DNA of 56,380 nt from an uncultured Ruminococcus sp. (GTDB lineage: Bacteria; Bacillota; Clostridia; Oscillospirales; Ruminococcaceae): NCBI GenBank assembly GCA_900541495.1, contig UQKC01000009.1:1-56380 (forward strand), in the 5' to 3' direction. Under the pieces are notes generated by a model that was not told the DNA's origin, ran no database searches, and saw nothing but the letters and a program-made list of their open reading frames with translations. Each line of letters opens with the position of its first letter. The first letter of the stretch is position 1. A program made the position numbers and the translations under genes. Shown one piece after another: positions 25,869-34,664 of the stretch.

Positions 25869-27600
25869 TGCCGTTTGCCTCCTCCTTTGAAAGCTGTGAG
25901 TAGCAGATCTCGCGGTAAACATCGCAGTTTTCGAGAAGCTCCTTGTGAGTACCGAGTCCGACCTGCTTGCCGTCATCGAGAACGATGATCTTGTCAGCCT
26001 GCATTATCGAGTTTGCTCGCTGGGAAATGATGAATGTTGTCATTCCCGTTGTGTTCTGCGCGATTGCTTTTCTCAAAGCCGCGTCAGTTGCAAAGTCGAG
26101 CGCCGATGCACTGTCGTCAAGAATAAGTATGTCAGGCTGCGAAACGAGCGCTCTTGCAATTGTAAGACGCTGTTTCTGACCGCCCGAAAGATTCTTGCCG
26201 CCCTGCGCAATGTGGGTATTCAGACCATCGGGCATCTTCTCGACGAATTCCTTTGCCTGCGCGGTTTCAAGCGCTTTCCATATCTCTTCGTCCGTAGCGT
26301 CACGCTTGCCCCAGCGCATATTTTCAGCAATAGTCCCCGAGAAAAGGACTGCCTTCTGCGGAACGACGCCGATTCTCTGACGAAGCGCCGTTGTGTCATA
26401 ATCGGCAGCGTTCGTGCCGTCTATTTTAAGCTCACCCTTTGAGATGTCGTAAAATCTCGGGATAAGCGAAGCAAGCGTTGATTTGCCCGAACCCGTACCG
26501 CCGATAACACCGATAGTCTGTCCCTTTTTTGCTGTGAAATCAATATCTTCCAGCGCATATTCGCCCGAGTTGTTGTATGAGAAGAAAACGTGCGAAAATT
26601 CAACTGCGTTTTCCGAACCTGCACCGTTCTGCTCCGTACCGTTTTTTATGGACGGCTCAATTTCGAGAACCTCGTTGATTCTTGCAGAAGAAGCCGCCGC
26701 CTTGGTGAAAAGCACAACAAGGTTCGCAACAACGACAAGCGCAAGCGATATCTGCGTCATATAGTTTACGAAAGCGATAACCTCGCCCTGCGTGAGCTGT
26801 CCGATGTTTACTCTCACGCCGCCGAACCATACGATAGCCGCAATGGCAAGGTTAAGTATAACGTAGGTGAGCGGATTGAGGAGCGCGGAAAGACGACCTA
26901 CACGAAGCGAAATTTCAAGATAATCGTCATTTGCTTCGTCAAAGCGCTTCTGTTCCGTGTCCTGACGGGAGAAAGCACGGATAACTCTTACGCCCGAAAG
27001 TCCCTCACGGGTAACGAGCGAGATGCGGTCGAGCTTTTTCTGAATGACCTTGTAATACTTTATCGAGCGCGACATTATAATGTAAAGCACAAGCACAACA
27101 AGCGGTATGATGATAACGAATATCACCGAAAGCTTCAGGTCAATGCTCATTGCCATTATCGCCGAGCCGATAACGATAAAAGGCGCACGGACAACAAGAC
27201 GGATGAACATCGCAACCGCCTGCTGTACCTGATTTATGTCGTTTGTCAGCCTTGTGATGAGCGACGGAGTTCCGAGCCTGTCCAATTCAGCGTGTGAAAG
27301 GCTGTTGATGTGGCGGAACATATCGTTTCTCATAACAGTTCCGACGCTCTGCGATGCCTTTGACGCAAGGTACTGGCAAATCAGCGCAAAGCAAAGTCCG
27401 AGAACGCCGAGCAGAACGAGAACACCGCCCATTTTATAGATGTAGCCCTTGCCCATATTTCCCTTGATGCCGTTGTCAACGATAGCCGCCATTATCAGCG
27501 GAACAATGACCTCGAAGATAGCTTCGATAAGCTTTGAGGTCTGTCCGATGATAACATACTGCTTTACAGCCCCAAGATATCGTTTTGCAAGCTTAAACAA
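25861..27600 (-). CDS. ABC exporter half-transporter A (degenerate-site subunit)
   Basis: Six transmembrane helices (about 15-300) and an ATPase domain, 579 aa. Walker A is GGTGSGKS (367-374), signature LSGGQ (471-475) is canonical, but Walker B reads ILILDDS, with Asp496 where the catalytic Glu is expected. Combined with the LSQGQ signature of its partner, this gives one degenerate and one competent ATP site, the hallmark of heterodimeric exporters such as BmrCD, LmrCD and TM287/288. The TTG start directly follows the stop codon of the GtrA-like gene, with AAGGAAG upstream. Confidence 0.94.
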   Translation of the reverse strand: MFKLAKRYLGAVKQYVIIGQTSKLIEAIFEVIVPLIMAAIVDNGIKGNMGKGYIYKMGGVLVLLGVLGLCFALICQYLASKASQSVGTVMRNDMFRHINSLSHAELDRLGTPSLITRLTNDINQVQQAVAMFIRLVVRAPFIVIGSAIMAMSIDLKLSVIFVIIIPLVVLVLYIIMSRSIKYYKVIQKKLDRISLVTREGLSGVRVIRAFSRQDTEQKRFDEANDDYLEISLRVGRLSALLNPLTYVILNLAIAAIVWFGGVRVNIGQLTQGEVIAFVNYMTQISLALVVVANLVVLFTKAAASSARINEVLEIEPSIKNGTEQNGAGSENAVEFSHVFFSYNNSGEYALEDIDFTAKKGQTIGVIGGTGSGKSTLASLIPRFYDISKGELKIDGTNAADYDTTALRQRIGVVPQKAVLFSGTIAENMRWGKRDATDEEIWKALETAQAKEFVEKMPDGLNTHIAQGGKNLSGGQKQRLTIARALVSQPDILILDDSASALDFATDAALRKAIAQNTTGMTTFIISQRANSIMQADKIIVLDDGKQVGLGTHKELLENCDVYREICYSQLSKEEANGNE

Positions 27601-28071
27601 TCAGTCCACTTCCTTTTCATTCTTTTTCTTTTTGAATATCAAAAACTTGCTGAAAATATAATTGAGTACAAGCACAAAGACCTGCGCTATCAGCTTCATA
27701 ACAAATTTGTTCCAGTTCAGAACATCGACCGTCACAAGCATAAAACCGAGTTCGAGCAGGAACGAAAACAGCCTTGCCCCGATAAAAGAGAAAAGCTCAC
27801 GCAGAAAAAGCTTCTTTTCAAAGCTCTTGCTGCCGAAAACGAATACCTTGTTCGTGAAAAAAGCGAACAGCACCGCGCATATCCACGAAACCGTGGTCGA
27901 AGCCGCCGTTCCCAAGCCGACAGCATAAGCAATATACTGTGTTCCGACCGAAACGAGCGTCGTCAGCGCACCGAAAAAGATGTACAGCAGTGCCGATTCA
28001 TATTTATAGTATAGCTTTTGGATACATTCGGGAAATATCCCGACGATCTTATGGATAAATTTTTCAAACAT
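27601..28071 (-). CDS. GtrA-family membrane protein, 156 aa
   Basis: Four hydrophobic segments (about 27-50, 58-80, 90-115, 122-145 of the 156 aa form) and the GtrA-typical FFTNKVFVF between helices 2 and 3, ending in a Lys-rich cytoplasmic tail. GtrA-like proteins are thought to move lipid-linked sugars across the membrane. It lies immediately upstream of the ABC pair, with no gap, so probably forms one operon with it; whether the functions are linked is unknown. ATG at 28071 was chosen over a GTG five codons upstream, because a GTGGGG sequence precedes it. Confidence 0.87.
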   Translation of the reverse strand: MFEKFIHKIVGIFPECIQKLYYKYESALLYIFFGALTTLVSVGTQYIAYAVGLGTAASTTVSWICAVLFAFFTNKVFVFGSKSFEKKLFLRELFSFIGARLFSFLLELGFMLVTVDVLNWNKFVMKLIAQVFVLVLNYIFSKFLIFKKKKNEKEVD

Positions 28072-28086
28072 TATGTCAAACCCCAC

Positions 28087-28453
28087 TTGATTGTTTTAAT
28101 TCGGAATTATTTTAATGCGTAATTCGTAATACGTAATTATTTTGCATCGTTGAAATTTTGCAAAATCACCCGTAAATTGGCAAAACAGGGACGAAACCCC
28201 GTCCCCTACATTTTTATATTCGTTCTGCGCAGCAATTTGCGACCTAAAAATAATTCCGAATTTAAATTAGACCGCGTCCATGCAATTGCATACCCAATCA
28301 TATTATCATATAAATGTAAAATAAAGCTTACTCAAAATATAATTTTATGTTAATAAAGCCGTAATATGTAAAAAACCCTTGATTTTTTCGGAAGTTTGTG
28401 TTATATTTACTTTTAATAAAATCGGAAAATTTTTCATATATCATATATGATAC
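28087..28453. repeat. palindromic spacer (partial) and AT-rich gap
   Basis: ATTCGGAATTATTTTAATGC and GCGTAATTCGTAATACGTAA at 28098-28137, a GGGACGAAACCCCGTCCCC half-palindrome at 28189-28206, and CTAAAAATAATTCCGAATTT at 28243-28262 reproduce the outer and middle parts of the nested spacer without the terminator core. The rest, to 28453, is AT-rich with no visible signal. Confidence 0.55.
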
Positions 28454-28570
28454 TAAGGAAACGCTGATTAATACGTTTTTGCCATTTTTCAAAATGTCCT
28501 CAAAGGCGTAAACTCGTACATTTCTCAAAATGGCAAAACGAACGCTTCGCTTTAATCAGCTTTTTCCTAA
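28454..28570 (+). mobile_element. MITE-like repeat, family TAAGGAAACGCTGATTAA, copy C (shortened)
   Basis: Same termini as copies A and B, but the central TTATGTCAAATTGACATT palindrome is deleted, giving 117 bp. It ends 18 bases upstream of the next start codon, so part of the leader of that gene is element-derived. Confidence 0.8.
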
Positions 28571-28588
28571 AAGAAAGGAACAATTACA

Positions 28589-29875
28589 TTGGATAATCTT
28601 CCCGCCGCCATAACGGCAATAATCGTCCTCATTGCATTTTCCGCACTCTTTTCATCAATGGAAACTGCGATATCCTCAGTCAATAAGATACGCTTAAAAC
28701 ACGAAGCTGCAAATGGCAAAAAAAGTGCGCAGAGAACGCTGAAGCTTGCCGAAAATTTCGACAAGACCATAACTTCTATACTTGTCGGAAACAATGTCGT
28801 GAATATTCTCATCTCCTCGCTCGGCACGGTCATCTTCACGAACCTTTTGGGCGCATCGGGCGTTGCGGTTTCGACCGCCGTTATGACCGTTCTCGTTCTG
28901 ACATTCGGCGAAATTCTCCCGAAATCAATGGCGAAGCAGAACGCCGACAGCTACGCCGTCGGAACATCGGGACTTTTAAGCTTTATCTGCTGGATACTTA
29001 CACCTATCTCGTTCCTCTTTTTGCAGCTCCAGAAGCTTATGCAGAAGCTTTTCAAGTCAAAGGAAAACGCCCCGAGTGTTACCGAAGACGAACTCAAATA
29101 TATCATCGATGAGATTGAAGACGAGGGCGTTCTTGAAAAGAATGAAAGCACCCTCGTTCGCTCCGCCCTCGAATTTGACGATACCACCTGCGAGGAAATA
29201 CTCATTCCCCGTGTAAAAATAAGCGCAGTTGACATCGGGGACAGTATCGAAGAAATCCGCGATATGTTCATCAACGAGCGCTATTCGCGCCTGCCGGTGT
29301 ATGAAAAGAGCATCGATAATATCATCGGCTTTATCACCGATAAGGACTTCTTTGCGCTCTTTTTCAACAACGGCGAAGAAAAGCCTGCTTCGATAGAGGG
29401 CATCATACAGAAAGCACTCTATGTCCATGAAAGCAAGCTTATCTCCGAACTTCTTGTTGATATGCAGCGCTCAAAGATACACATCGCCGTTGTTAAGGAC
29501 GACTACGGCGGAACGAGCGGCATCGTCACAATGGAAGACATCATCGAGGAGCTTGTCGGTGAAATTTATGACGAAAATGACGAGGTAGTCCAGAGCATCG
29601 TCAAAACTGGCGAGAATATGTACGAGATAAAGGCTGACCTCAGCCTGAGCGATATGCTCGAAAAACTCGGTCTTCCCGAAAATATCATCGATGTCGATTC
29701 CTATGACAGCAATACCGTCGGCGGCTGGGCGCTGGAGCTTTTCGGATATATCCCTCCCGTCGGCGCAACGGTCAAAAACGGCATCTTCAGCGTTACCGTC
29801 CTCGACGGCGACGAGCGTACCATAAATAAGATCGGTTTAAAAATTGACCGACCGGAAAACACTGATGAAACCTAA
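28589..29875 (+). CDS. CNNM/CorC-family protein (DUF21, CBS pair, CorC_HlyC)
   Basis: 428 aa in the standard order: DUF21 transmembrane domain (about 1-185) with four hydrophobic segments and SALFSSMETAISSVNKIRLK near the N-terminus; two CBS domains (about 205-330) including PRVKISAVD and VVKDDYGGTSGIVTMEDIIE (about 303-322); and a C-terminal CorC_HlyC transporter-associated domain. The family is linked to magnesium or other divalent cation export; the older hemolysin label is misleading. TTG start with AAGAAAGGAA nine bases upstream. Single gene, with MITE-like copies on both sides. Confidence 0.93.
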   Translation: MDNLPAAITAIIVLIAFSALFSSMETAISSVNKIRLKHEAANGKKSAQRTLKLAENFDKTITSILVGNNVVNILISSLGTVIFTNLLGASGVAVSTAVMTVLVLTFGEILPKSMAKQNADSYAVGTSGLLSFICWILTPISFLFLQLQKLMQKLFKSKENAPSVTEDELKYIIDEIEDEGVLEKNESTLVRSALEFDDTTCEEILIPRVKISAVDIGDSIEEIRDMFINERYSRLPVYEKSIDNIIGFITDKDFFALFFNNGEEKPASIEGIIQKALYVHESKLISELLVDMQRSKIHIAVVKDDYGGTSGIVTMEDIIEELVGEIYDENDEVVQSIVKTGENMYEIKADLSLSDMLEKLGLPENIIDVDSYDSNTVGGWALELFGYIPPVGATVKNGIFSVTVLDGDERTINKIGLKIDRPENTDET

Positions 29876-29980
29876 ACCGAAAAGGTTTTCACAGGTTTAA
29901 AAGATTATTTAAAAAATATACATTAAAACCTCCCGATATAGTGATATACTAAAATATGTATATGTTAATTATTTGAAACT

Positions 29981-30111
29981 TTAGAAAAAAGCTGATTAAA
30001 GCGAAGCGTTCGGTTTGCCATTTTGAGAAATGTACGAGTTTACGTCTTTAATGTCAATTTGACATAAACATTTTGAAAAATGGCAAAAACGTATTAATCA
30101 GCGTTTCCTTA
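29981..30111 (-). mobile_element. MITE-like repeat, family TAAGGAAACGCTGATTAA, copy D (inverted)
   Basis: Full-length copy in reverse orientation, 32 bases upstream of the LytTR regulator start codon. The promoter of that gene must lie inside it or upstream of it. Confidence 0.8.
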
Positions 30112-30142
30112 GTTACTTGAATTTTTATCGGGTGGGGTCACA

Positions 30143-30841
30143 ATGGAAAAAATCAATATCGCTGTCTGCGATGATGACGCAGCATTCCGCAAAACACTTG
30201 AACTTGAACTTATCAACTATTCGCGTGAAAATGAGATAGATATGTCCGTCAGAACATTCTCGAACGGACTGGAGCTTCTTATCTCCGAAATAAAATACGA
30301 CCTTATCTTCCTTGATTACAGTATGGGTATCCTCAACGGAATCGAGGTCGCAAAAAAGCTTCGCGGAAAAGGTGTCCGCTGTCCGATAATCTATGTCACG
30401 GGCTACAGCGAGATCGTCTATGACGCGTTCGAGGTCAACGCTTTCCGCTTCATCACAAAGCCTGTCGAACCGGGCGTGCTGAACAAAGCGCTCGATGACT
30501 TTATCTTCCAGCTGAAAACGAATAAGCTTGTCAGCTTCGTTTCGGACGAAGCCTCTATAACGATGTTCTCCTCCGAGATAGTATATGTCGAAGGAAAATT
30601 CCGCGGCTGTATCGTCCACGCCGTAAAGAAAAGCTATCCTATATCCCAAAGCTTTGCGGAATTCACCGAGGGACTTGGGGACAGATTTTACAACTGTCAC
30701 AGAAATATCAGCGTCAATACCGCTTTCATCGACCGAATAGACGGCTCGTCAGCTATCCTCAATGACGGAAGAAAGCTCAAAGTCGATAAGCCGAAAATTA
30801 CAGAACTTGTCGAACTTATGGAAAGCTATGACGGTAATTGA
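30143..30841 (+). CDS. LytTR-family response regulator, 232 aa
   Basis: Transcription regulator with an N-terminal receiver (1-120; D10, D11, phosphoacceptor D58 in LIFLDYSM, K106 in FITKPV) and a C-terminal LytTR DNA-binding domain (about 132-228, with FYNCHRNISVNTAFIDRI near 188-205). Organisation is that of AgrA/LytR-type regulators. No histidine kinase gene is adjacent, so its partner is elsewhere. GGGTGGGG ribosome binding site five bases before ATG. A clear terminator follows, making it monocistronic. A MITE-like element occupies its upstream region. Confidence 0.93.
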   Translation: MEKINIAVCDDDAAFRKTLELELINYSRENEIDMSVRTFSNGLELLISEIKYDLIFLDYSMGILNGIEVAKKLRGKGVRCPIIYVTGYSEIVYDAFEVNAFRFITKPVEPGVLNKALDDFIFQLKTNKLVSFVSDEASITMFSSEIVYVEGKFRGCIVHAVKKSYPISQSFAEFTEGLGDRFYNCHRNISVNTAFIDRIDGSSAILNDGRKLKVDKPKITELVELMESYDGN

Positions 30842-30852
30842 TACATAATCGC

Positions 30853-30884
30853 AAAACGCTCCGTTTTTCAGCGGGGCGTTTTAT
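30853..30884 (+). terminator. rho-independent terminator
   Basis: AAAACGCTCCG and CGGGGCGTTTT form an 11-bp stem (one T-G pair), with an eight-base loop and T-rich 3' side, 12 bases after the LytTR gene stop. Confidence 0.8.
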
Positions 30885-31098
30885 ACTTTGAGCAGTCAGT
30901 AATATCTACCGTTACCGAGCCGCAAAATTAGAGCTTTTTAGGGAACCCCTTTATAAATTTTTATACGAACTGCCTAAAGGAGCCTCCCTTTACATAAAAT
31001 TAATAAATGAGAAAACGGGAGCATTCGCGAGCAATCGGGAGCATTTCGGAGAATAAAAATATTTGCGGAAAGCTTTCAAAGAAATTTGCTGAAATCTA
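30885..31098. other. gap upstream of speD
   Basis: Holds a right-end remnant of the TCTCTAAAAACC element (CTTTTTAGGGAACCCC, 30934-30949) and a short direct repeat GGGAGCATT at about 31018 and 31038. Nothing coding is visible. Confidence 0.45.
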
Positions 31099-31127
31099 TT
31101 GACATTTTGCGGCTTTTGTCGTATTAT
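31099..31127 (+). promoter_or_regulatory. sigma-A promoter of speD
   Basis: TTGACA (31099-31104), 17-base spacer, TATTAT (31122-31127); one mismatch to consensus overall. The leader to the chosen speD start is about 66 bases. Confidence 0.8.
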
Positions 31128-31199
31128 TTATCTTGAATTAATTTGGGCGAACTTCGTTTTTCGGGGGTCACCCTTTCTGAAAGGAACGTGAGGATAGGA

Positions 31200-32009
31200 T
31201 TGGAGAATAAGCTCAAGCTTTATGGATTTAATAATCTTACCAAGACCTTAAGCTTCAATATTTACGATATCTGCTACGCCAAAAGCCCGAGAGAGCAGAA
31301 GGACTATATCAACTATATCAACGAGCAGTATAATTCCGAAAGACTTACAAGTATTCTCTGCGACGTAACGGAGATGATAGGCGCGACCGTGCTGAATATC
31401 TCAAAGCAGGACTATGAGCCGCAGGGCGCTTCGGCAACGCTCCTCATCTCGGACGAACACCGCAAAAATGCAGGCATAGACGAATCCTGCAACCTCGGAA
31501 ACACAATGACAGCCACCGTTGAAAAGGAGAGCATAGCAGGTCATCTCGATAAGAGCCATCTCACCGTGCATACCTATCCCGAATTCCACCCCGATAACGC
31601 CATTACAACGTTCCGCGTTGATATCGACGTTTCCACCTGCGGAAAGATTACTCCGCTGAAATCCCTCAACTACCTTATCGGAAGCTTCGACTCCGATATC
31701 ATCACTATCGACTATAAGGTAAGAGGCTTCACACGCGATGAGCAGGGCAAAAAGCTCTTCATCGACCACAAAATAACCTCCATTCAGGACTATATCGCAA
31801 GGGAAACGCTCGAAAAATACGACGCTGTCGATGTCAACGTCTACCAGTCGAACATTTTCCATACAAAAATGATGATAAAGGAGATATTCCTCCAGAACTA
31901 TCTCTTCAATACCGATACCTACGAGCTTGCGCCGAAGCGCAGACTTGAAATAAACGACGCGCTCCGCCGTGAGATGATAGAGATCTTCAGCGGACAAAAC
32001 GTGTTTTAA
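31200..32009 (+). CDS. speD: S-adenosylmethionine decarboxylase proenzyme (E. coli type)
   Basis: Makes decarboxylated SAM, the aminopropyl donor for spermidine synthesis. 269 aa, aligning by eye along its length with the 264 aa E. coli SpeD (KLYGFNNLTKTLSFNIYDIC, QDYEPQGASATLLISDE). The self-cleavage site is Lys118-Ser119 in HLDKSHLTVHTYPE; Ser119 becomes the pyruvoyl group. The later VSTCG and VNVYQSNIFHTKMM motifs are intact. TTG at 31200 with GAGG seven bases upstream gives the right N-terminus; an upstream TTG would add 19 unsupported residues. First gene of the polyamine region. Confidence 0.96.
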   Translation: MENKLKLYGFNNLTKTLSFNIYDICYAKSPREQKDYINYINEQYNSERLTSILCDVTEMIGATVLNISKQDYEPQGASATLLISDEHRKNAGIDESCNLGNTMTATVEKESIAGHLDKSHLTVHTYPEFHPDNAITTFRVDIDVSTCGKITPLKSLNYLIGSFDSDIITIDYKVRGFTRDEQGKKLFIDHKITSIQDYIARETLEKYDAVDVNVYQSNIFHTKMMIKEIFLQNYLFNTDTYELAPKRRLEINDALRREMIEIFSGQNVF

Positions 32010-32165
32010 TGCGTAATTCGTAATGCGTAATGCGTAATTATTTTGTCACGCAAATTTATTTTGAAAACGTAGGGGACGGGTTTCCCGTCCCGAAAAAAGC
32101 GTTTTGCATTGTTTATAAGCGAAATTCGACAAAACACATTAATTCCGAATTCCGCATTCCGAATT
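32010..32165. repeat. palindromic spacer (partial)
   Basis: AATTCGTAATGCGTAATGCG and TAATTATTTTG at left, GTAGGGGACGGGTTTCCCGT in the middle, and AATTCCGAATTCCGCATTCC at right. The outer arms are of the two alternative types and the central terminator is missing. Confidence 0.55.
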
Positions 32166-32245
32166 TATACAACGGTTGCCTGTAATATGCGGCGGAAGTG
32201 GTAATGAGCCGCTTTCGCCGTTTACTTTATGAAAAGGGGGCAGCT

Positions 32246-32926
32246 ATGAAAAACATAAACGTAAAGCGAATTTTCCTCAATATCGGTCTTACCCTCGCAG
32301 TCATAGCCGCAATATTCCTTTTTCATCAGCTCTACGAAAATTTTTTCCTCGTGAAAACTACGGGAACAGTGTTCAATATGAACACCGAGCCGAACTTTTT
32401 CTATACCGATGAAAACGGAGAAAGACGGAATTTCTGCTCTTACGGCGTTGAATATACAACAAAGCAGGGGCAAACGTTCCGCGATGATATCTTAGGCTAT
32501 CCCGATGAATACAAGGTCGGCGATACGGCGGAGATTTACTATGACAGGCGTGAACCCAAGTACAACACTTATCCCGAGGATAACCTTTTCCTCATAATCG
32601 CGTTCGGCGTTCCTGCGGCTCTGCTGATATATTTCTGCCGCTCGGCGTTCAAAGGCTACAAAACAGAGTACCTCGACCGATATAAGAAAACCGTCATTTT
32701 CAGTGCAGTGACAGGCTGGATACCGATACTTTATTATATATGGTATAAGTTCTTTTTCACGCCCTCGGGCGAACTGTTTTCGGGACTTGGCGAGGGACTG
32801 ATGTGCCTGTTCCTTTTCGCCGCCGTGCCGATAGTAAATATAATAGTATGGATAATTTCTGCGGCAGTTTATTGCAAAAAACAAAGAAAACTTGAAAGAA
32901 GTGTTGATAAAAATGGATCAGCATAA
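32246..32926 (+). CDS. DUF3592-like membrane protein, 226 aa
   Basis: One N-terminal transmembrane helix (about 10-30), an extracytoplasmic domain with the DUF3592-like ending YKVGDTAEIYYDRREPKYN, then transmembrane helices at about 113-133, 150-172 and 187-210. Function of this family is unknown. ATG at 32246 has an AAAAGGGGG ribosome binding site; an upstream in-frame ATG does not. Its end overlaps the start of speA by 14 bases, so it is cotranscribed with the polyamine genes, though it has no known role there. Confidence 0.8.
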   Translation: MKNINVKRIFLNIGLTLAVIAAIFLFHQLYENFFLVKTTGTVFNMNTEPNFFYTDENGERRNFCSYGVEYTTKQGQTFRDDILGYPDEYKVGDTAEIYYDRREPKYNTYPEDNLFLIIAFGVPAALLIYFCRSAFKGYKTEYLDRYKKTVIFSAVTGWIPILYYIWYKFFFTPSGELFSGLGEGLMCLFLFAAVPIVNIIVWIISAAVYCKKQRKLERSVDKNGSA

Positions 32927-34358
32927 CGCTCCGATATATGAAGCTCTCCTCCGATACCGCGATGCGAGGATAGTTCCGTTCGATGTGCCCGGTCACAAGC
33001 ACGGAAAGGGCAATCCGCAGCTCACGGAATTCCTCGGAAAAACGTGTATGGAAGTCGATGTGAATTCGATGAAGCCGCTCGACAACCTTATCCACCCCGT
33101 TTCCGTCATAAAGGACGCTGAAACGCTCGCCGCCGAAGCTTTCGGGGCAAGACACTGCTTCTTTATGGTAGGCGGAACGACCTCCGCAGTGCAGACAATG
33201 GTTCTTTCCGTCTGCAAATCGGGGGATAAGATAATAATGCCGAGAAACGTCCACCGAAGTGCGATAAATGCGCTTATCCTCAGCGGCGCAGTGCCGGTTT
33301 ATGTAAACCCCGGAGTAAACGAACGCCTTGGTATCCCTCTCGGAATGTCCGTACGTGATGTAGAAGCCGCAATAAAGGCGAATCCCGATGCAAAAGCCGT
33401 ACTTGTCAACAACCCGACCTATTACGGAATATGCTCGAACCTCCGCAGTATCGTTCGCATCGCGCACGAGCACGGTATGGCTGTACTCGTTGACGAAGCG
33501 CACGGAACGCACTTCTATTTCGGCGAGGGTATGCCGCTCTCCGCTATGGCGGCAGGAGCAGACCTTGCCGCGGTTTCAATGCATAAATCGGGCGGTTCGC
33601 TCACGCAGAGCAGCTTCCTCCTCGTAGGCGAAAACGCCAAAGTCACCGAGGGTCACGTCCGCGCCGTAATAAACATCACGCAGACAACGAGCGCATCGTA
33701 TCTGCTTCTTTCCTCGCTCGATATTTCCCGAAGAAACCTCGCTCTTGACGGAAAGAACATCGTCCGCAAGGTCGTTGAAACGGCGAATTATGCCCGTCAG
33801 GAGATAGGCAAGATAGGCGGCTACTGTGCATTTTCGGACGCGCTCATAAACGGCGATGATATCTATGATTTCGATATGACAAAGCTTTCCGTTCATACCC
33901 GTGACATCGGACTTGCAGGCATCGAAGTTTACGACAAGCTTCGTGATATCTACGATATCCAGATAGAATTCGGCGATATCGGAAACATTCTCGCATACAT
34001 TTCCGCAGGTGATATGTGGAAAGACATAGAGCGCCTTGTTGCGGCACTCGCCGAGATAAAGCGCCGCTTCTCCAAGGACAAGTCGGGAATGCTCGACCAC
34101 GAATACATAAATCCGCAGGTCGTTCTCACTCCGCAGGAGGCTTTCTACGGTGAGCAGGTATCGCTCCCGATAGAGCAGAGCGCAGGCAGGGTAAGCGGTG
34201 AGTTCGTAATGTGCTATCCCCCCGGAATACCTATCGTTGCTCCCGGTGAACTTATCACTGAGGAGATACTCGCTTACATTCGTTACTCCAAAGAGCGCGG
34301 CTGTTCAATGACGGGCACGGAGGATATGAATATGGAGAGGATAAAGGTACTTAGATGA
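32913..34358 (+). CDS. speA: arginine decarboxylase (fold type I, Orn/Lys/Arg family)
   Basis: PLP enzyme making agmatine from arginine. 481 aa, the short Bacillus SpeA type without a response-regulator-like N-terminal domain. Visible motifs: VPGHKHGKG (25-33), DEAHGTHF (194-201), the PLP lysine K225 in SMHKSGGSLTQSS, and a C-terminal domain with YPPGIPIVAPGE. Substrate assignment to arginine rests on overall likeness and on the neighbouring agmatinase gene; lysine or ornithine cannot be excluded by sequence alone. ATG at 32913 overlaps the preceding gene. A repeat-rich gap separates it from speE. Confidence 0.92.
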   Translation: MDQHNAPIYEALLRYRDARIVPFDVPGHKHGKGNPQLTEFLGKTCMEVDVNSMKPLDNLIHPVSVIKDAETLAAEAFGARHCFFMVGGTTSAVQTMVLSVCKSGDKIIMPRNVHRSAINALILSGAVPVYVNPGVNERLGIPLGMSVRDVEAAIKANPDAKAVLVNNPTYYGICSNLRSIVRIAHEHGMAVLVDEAHGTHFYFGEGMPLSAMAAGADLAAVSMHKSGGSLTQSSFLLVGENAKVTEGHVRAVINITQTTSASYLLLSSLDISRRNLALDGKNIVRKVVETANYARQEIGKIGGYCAFSDALINGDDIYDFDMTKLSVHTRDIGLAGIEVYDKLRDIYDIQIEFGDIGNILAYISAGDMWKDIERLVAALAEIKRRFSKDKSGMLDHEYINPQVVLTPQEAFYGEQVSLPIEQSAGRVSGEFVMCYPPGIPIVAPGELITEEILAYIRYSKERGCSMTGTEDMNMERIKVLR

Positions 34359-34640
34359 ATTCGGAATTCGGAATTATTTTGATTTGGAGAATGTTATATA
34401 CGACATTTTCGGTTTCGGACAAGAAATGCAAAAAATAATGTTTCCGATAATCGGGTGGATATAGAATCCGCCCCTACGGGATTTCGGCTTGCTTTGCAAA
34501 TTTGCGGAGCATAAATAATTCCGAATTCCGCATTCCGAATTCCGAATTTAGCATGGCGGGTTTCCCGTCCCGTACAAAAACCGAAAAATGATAATTCTGC
34601 CGATAATCGAGCGGATTCTATATCCGCCCGTTTCAATATC
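34359..34640. repeat. palindromic spacer within the polyamine region
   Basis: Contains GAATTCGGAATTCGGAATTA at left, the palindrome GGTGGATATAGAATCCGCCC (34454-34473), TTGCGGAGCATAAATAATTC with an ATTCCGAATT run (34500-34550), GCGGGTTTCCCGTCCCG (34556-34572) and GCGGATTCTATATCCGCCCG (34611-34630). The two GGATATAGAATCC units are inverted relative to each other. No terminator core, so the operon may read through. Confidence 0.6.
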
Positions 34641-34664
34641 ATACAAACGGAAAGGAGCATTTAG

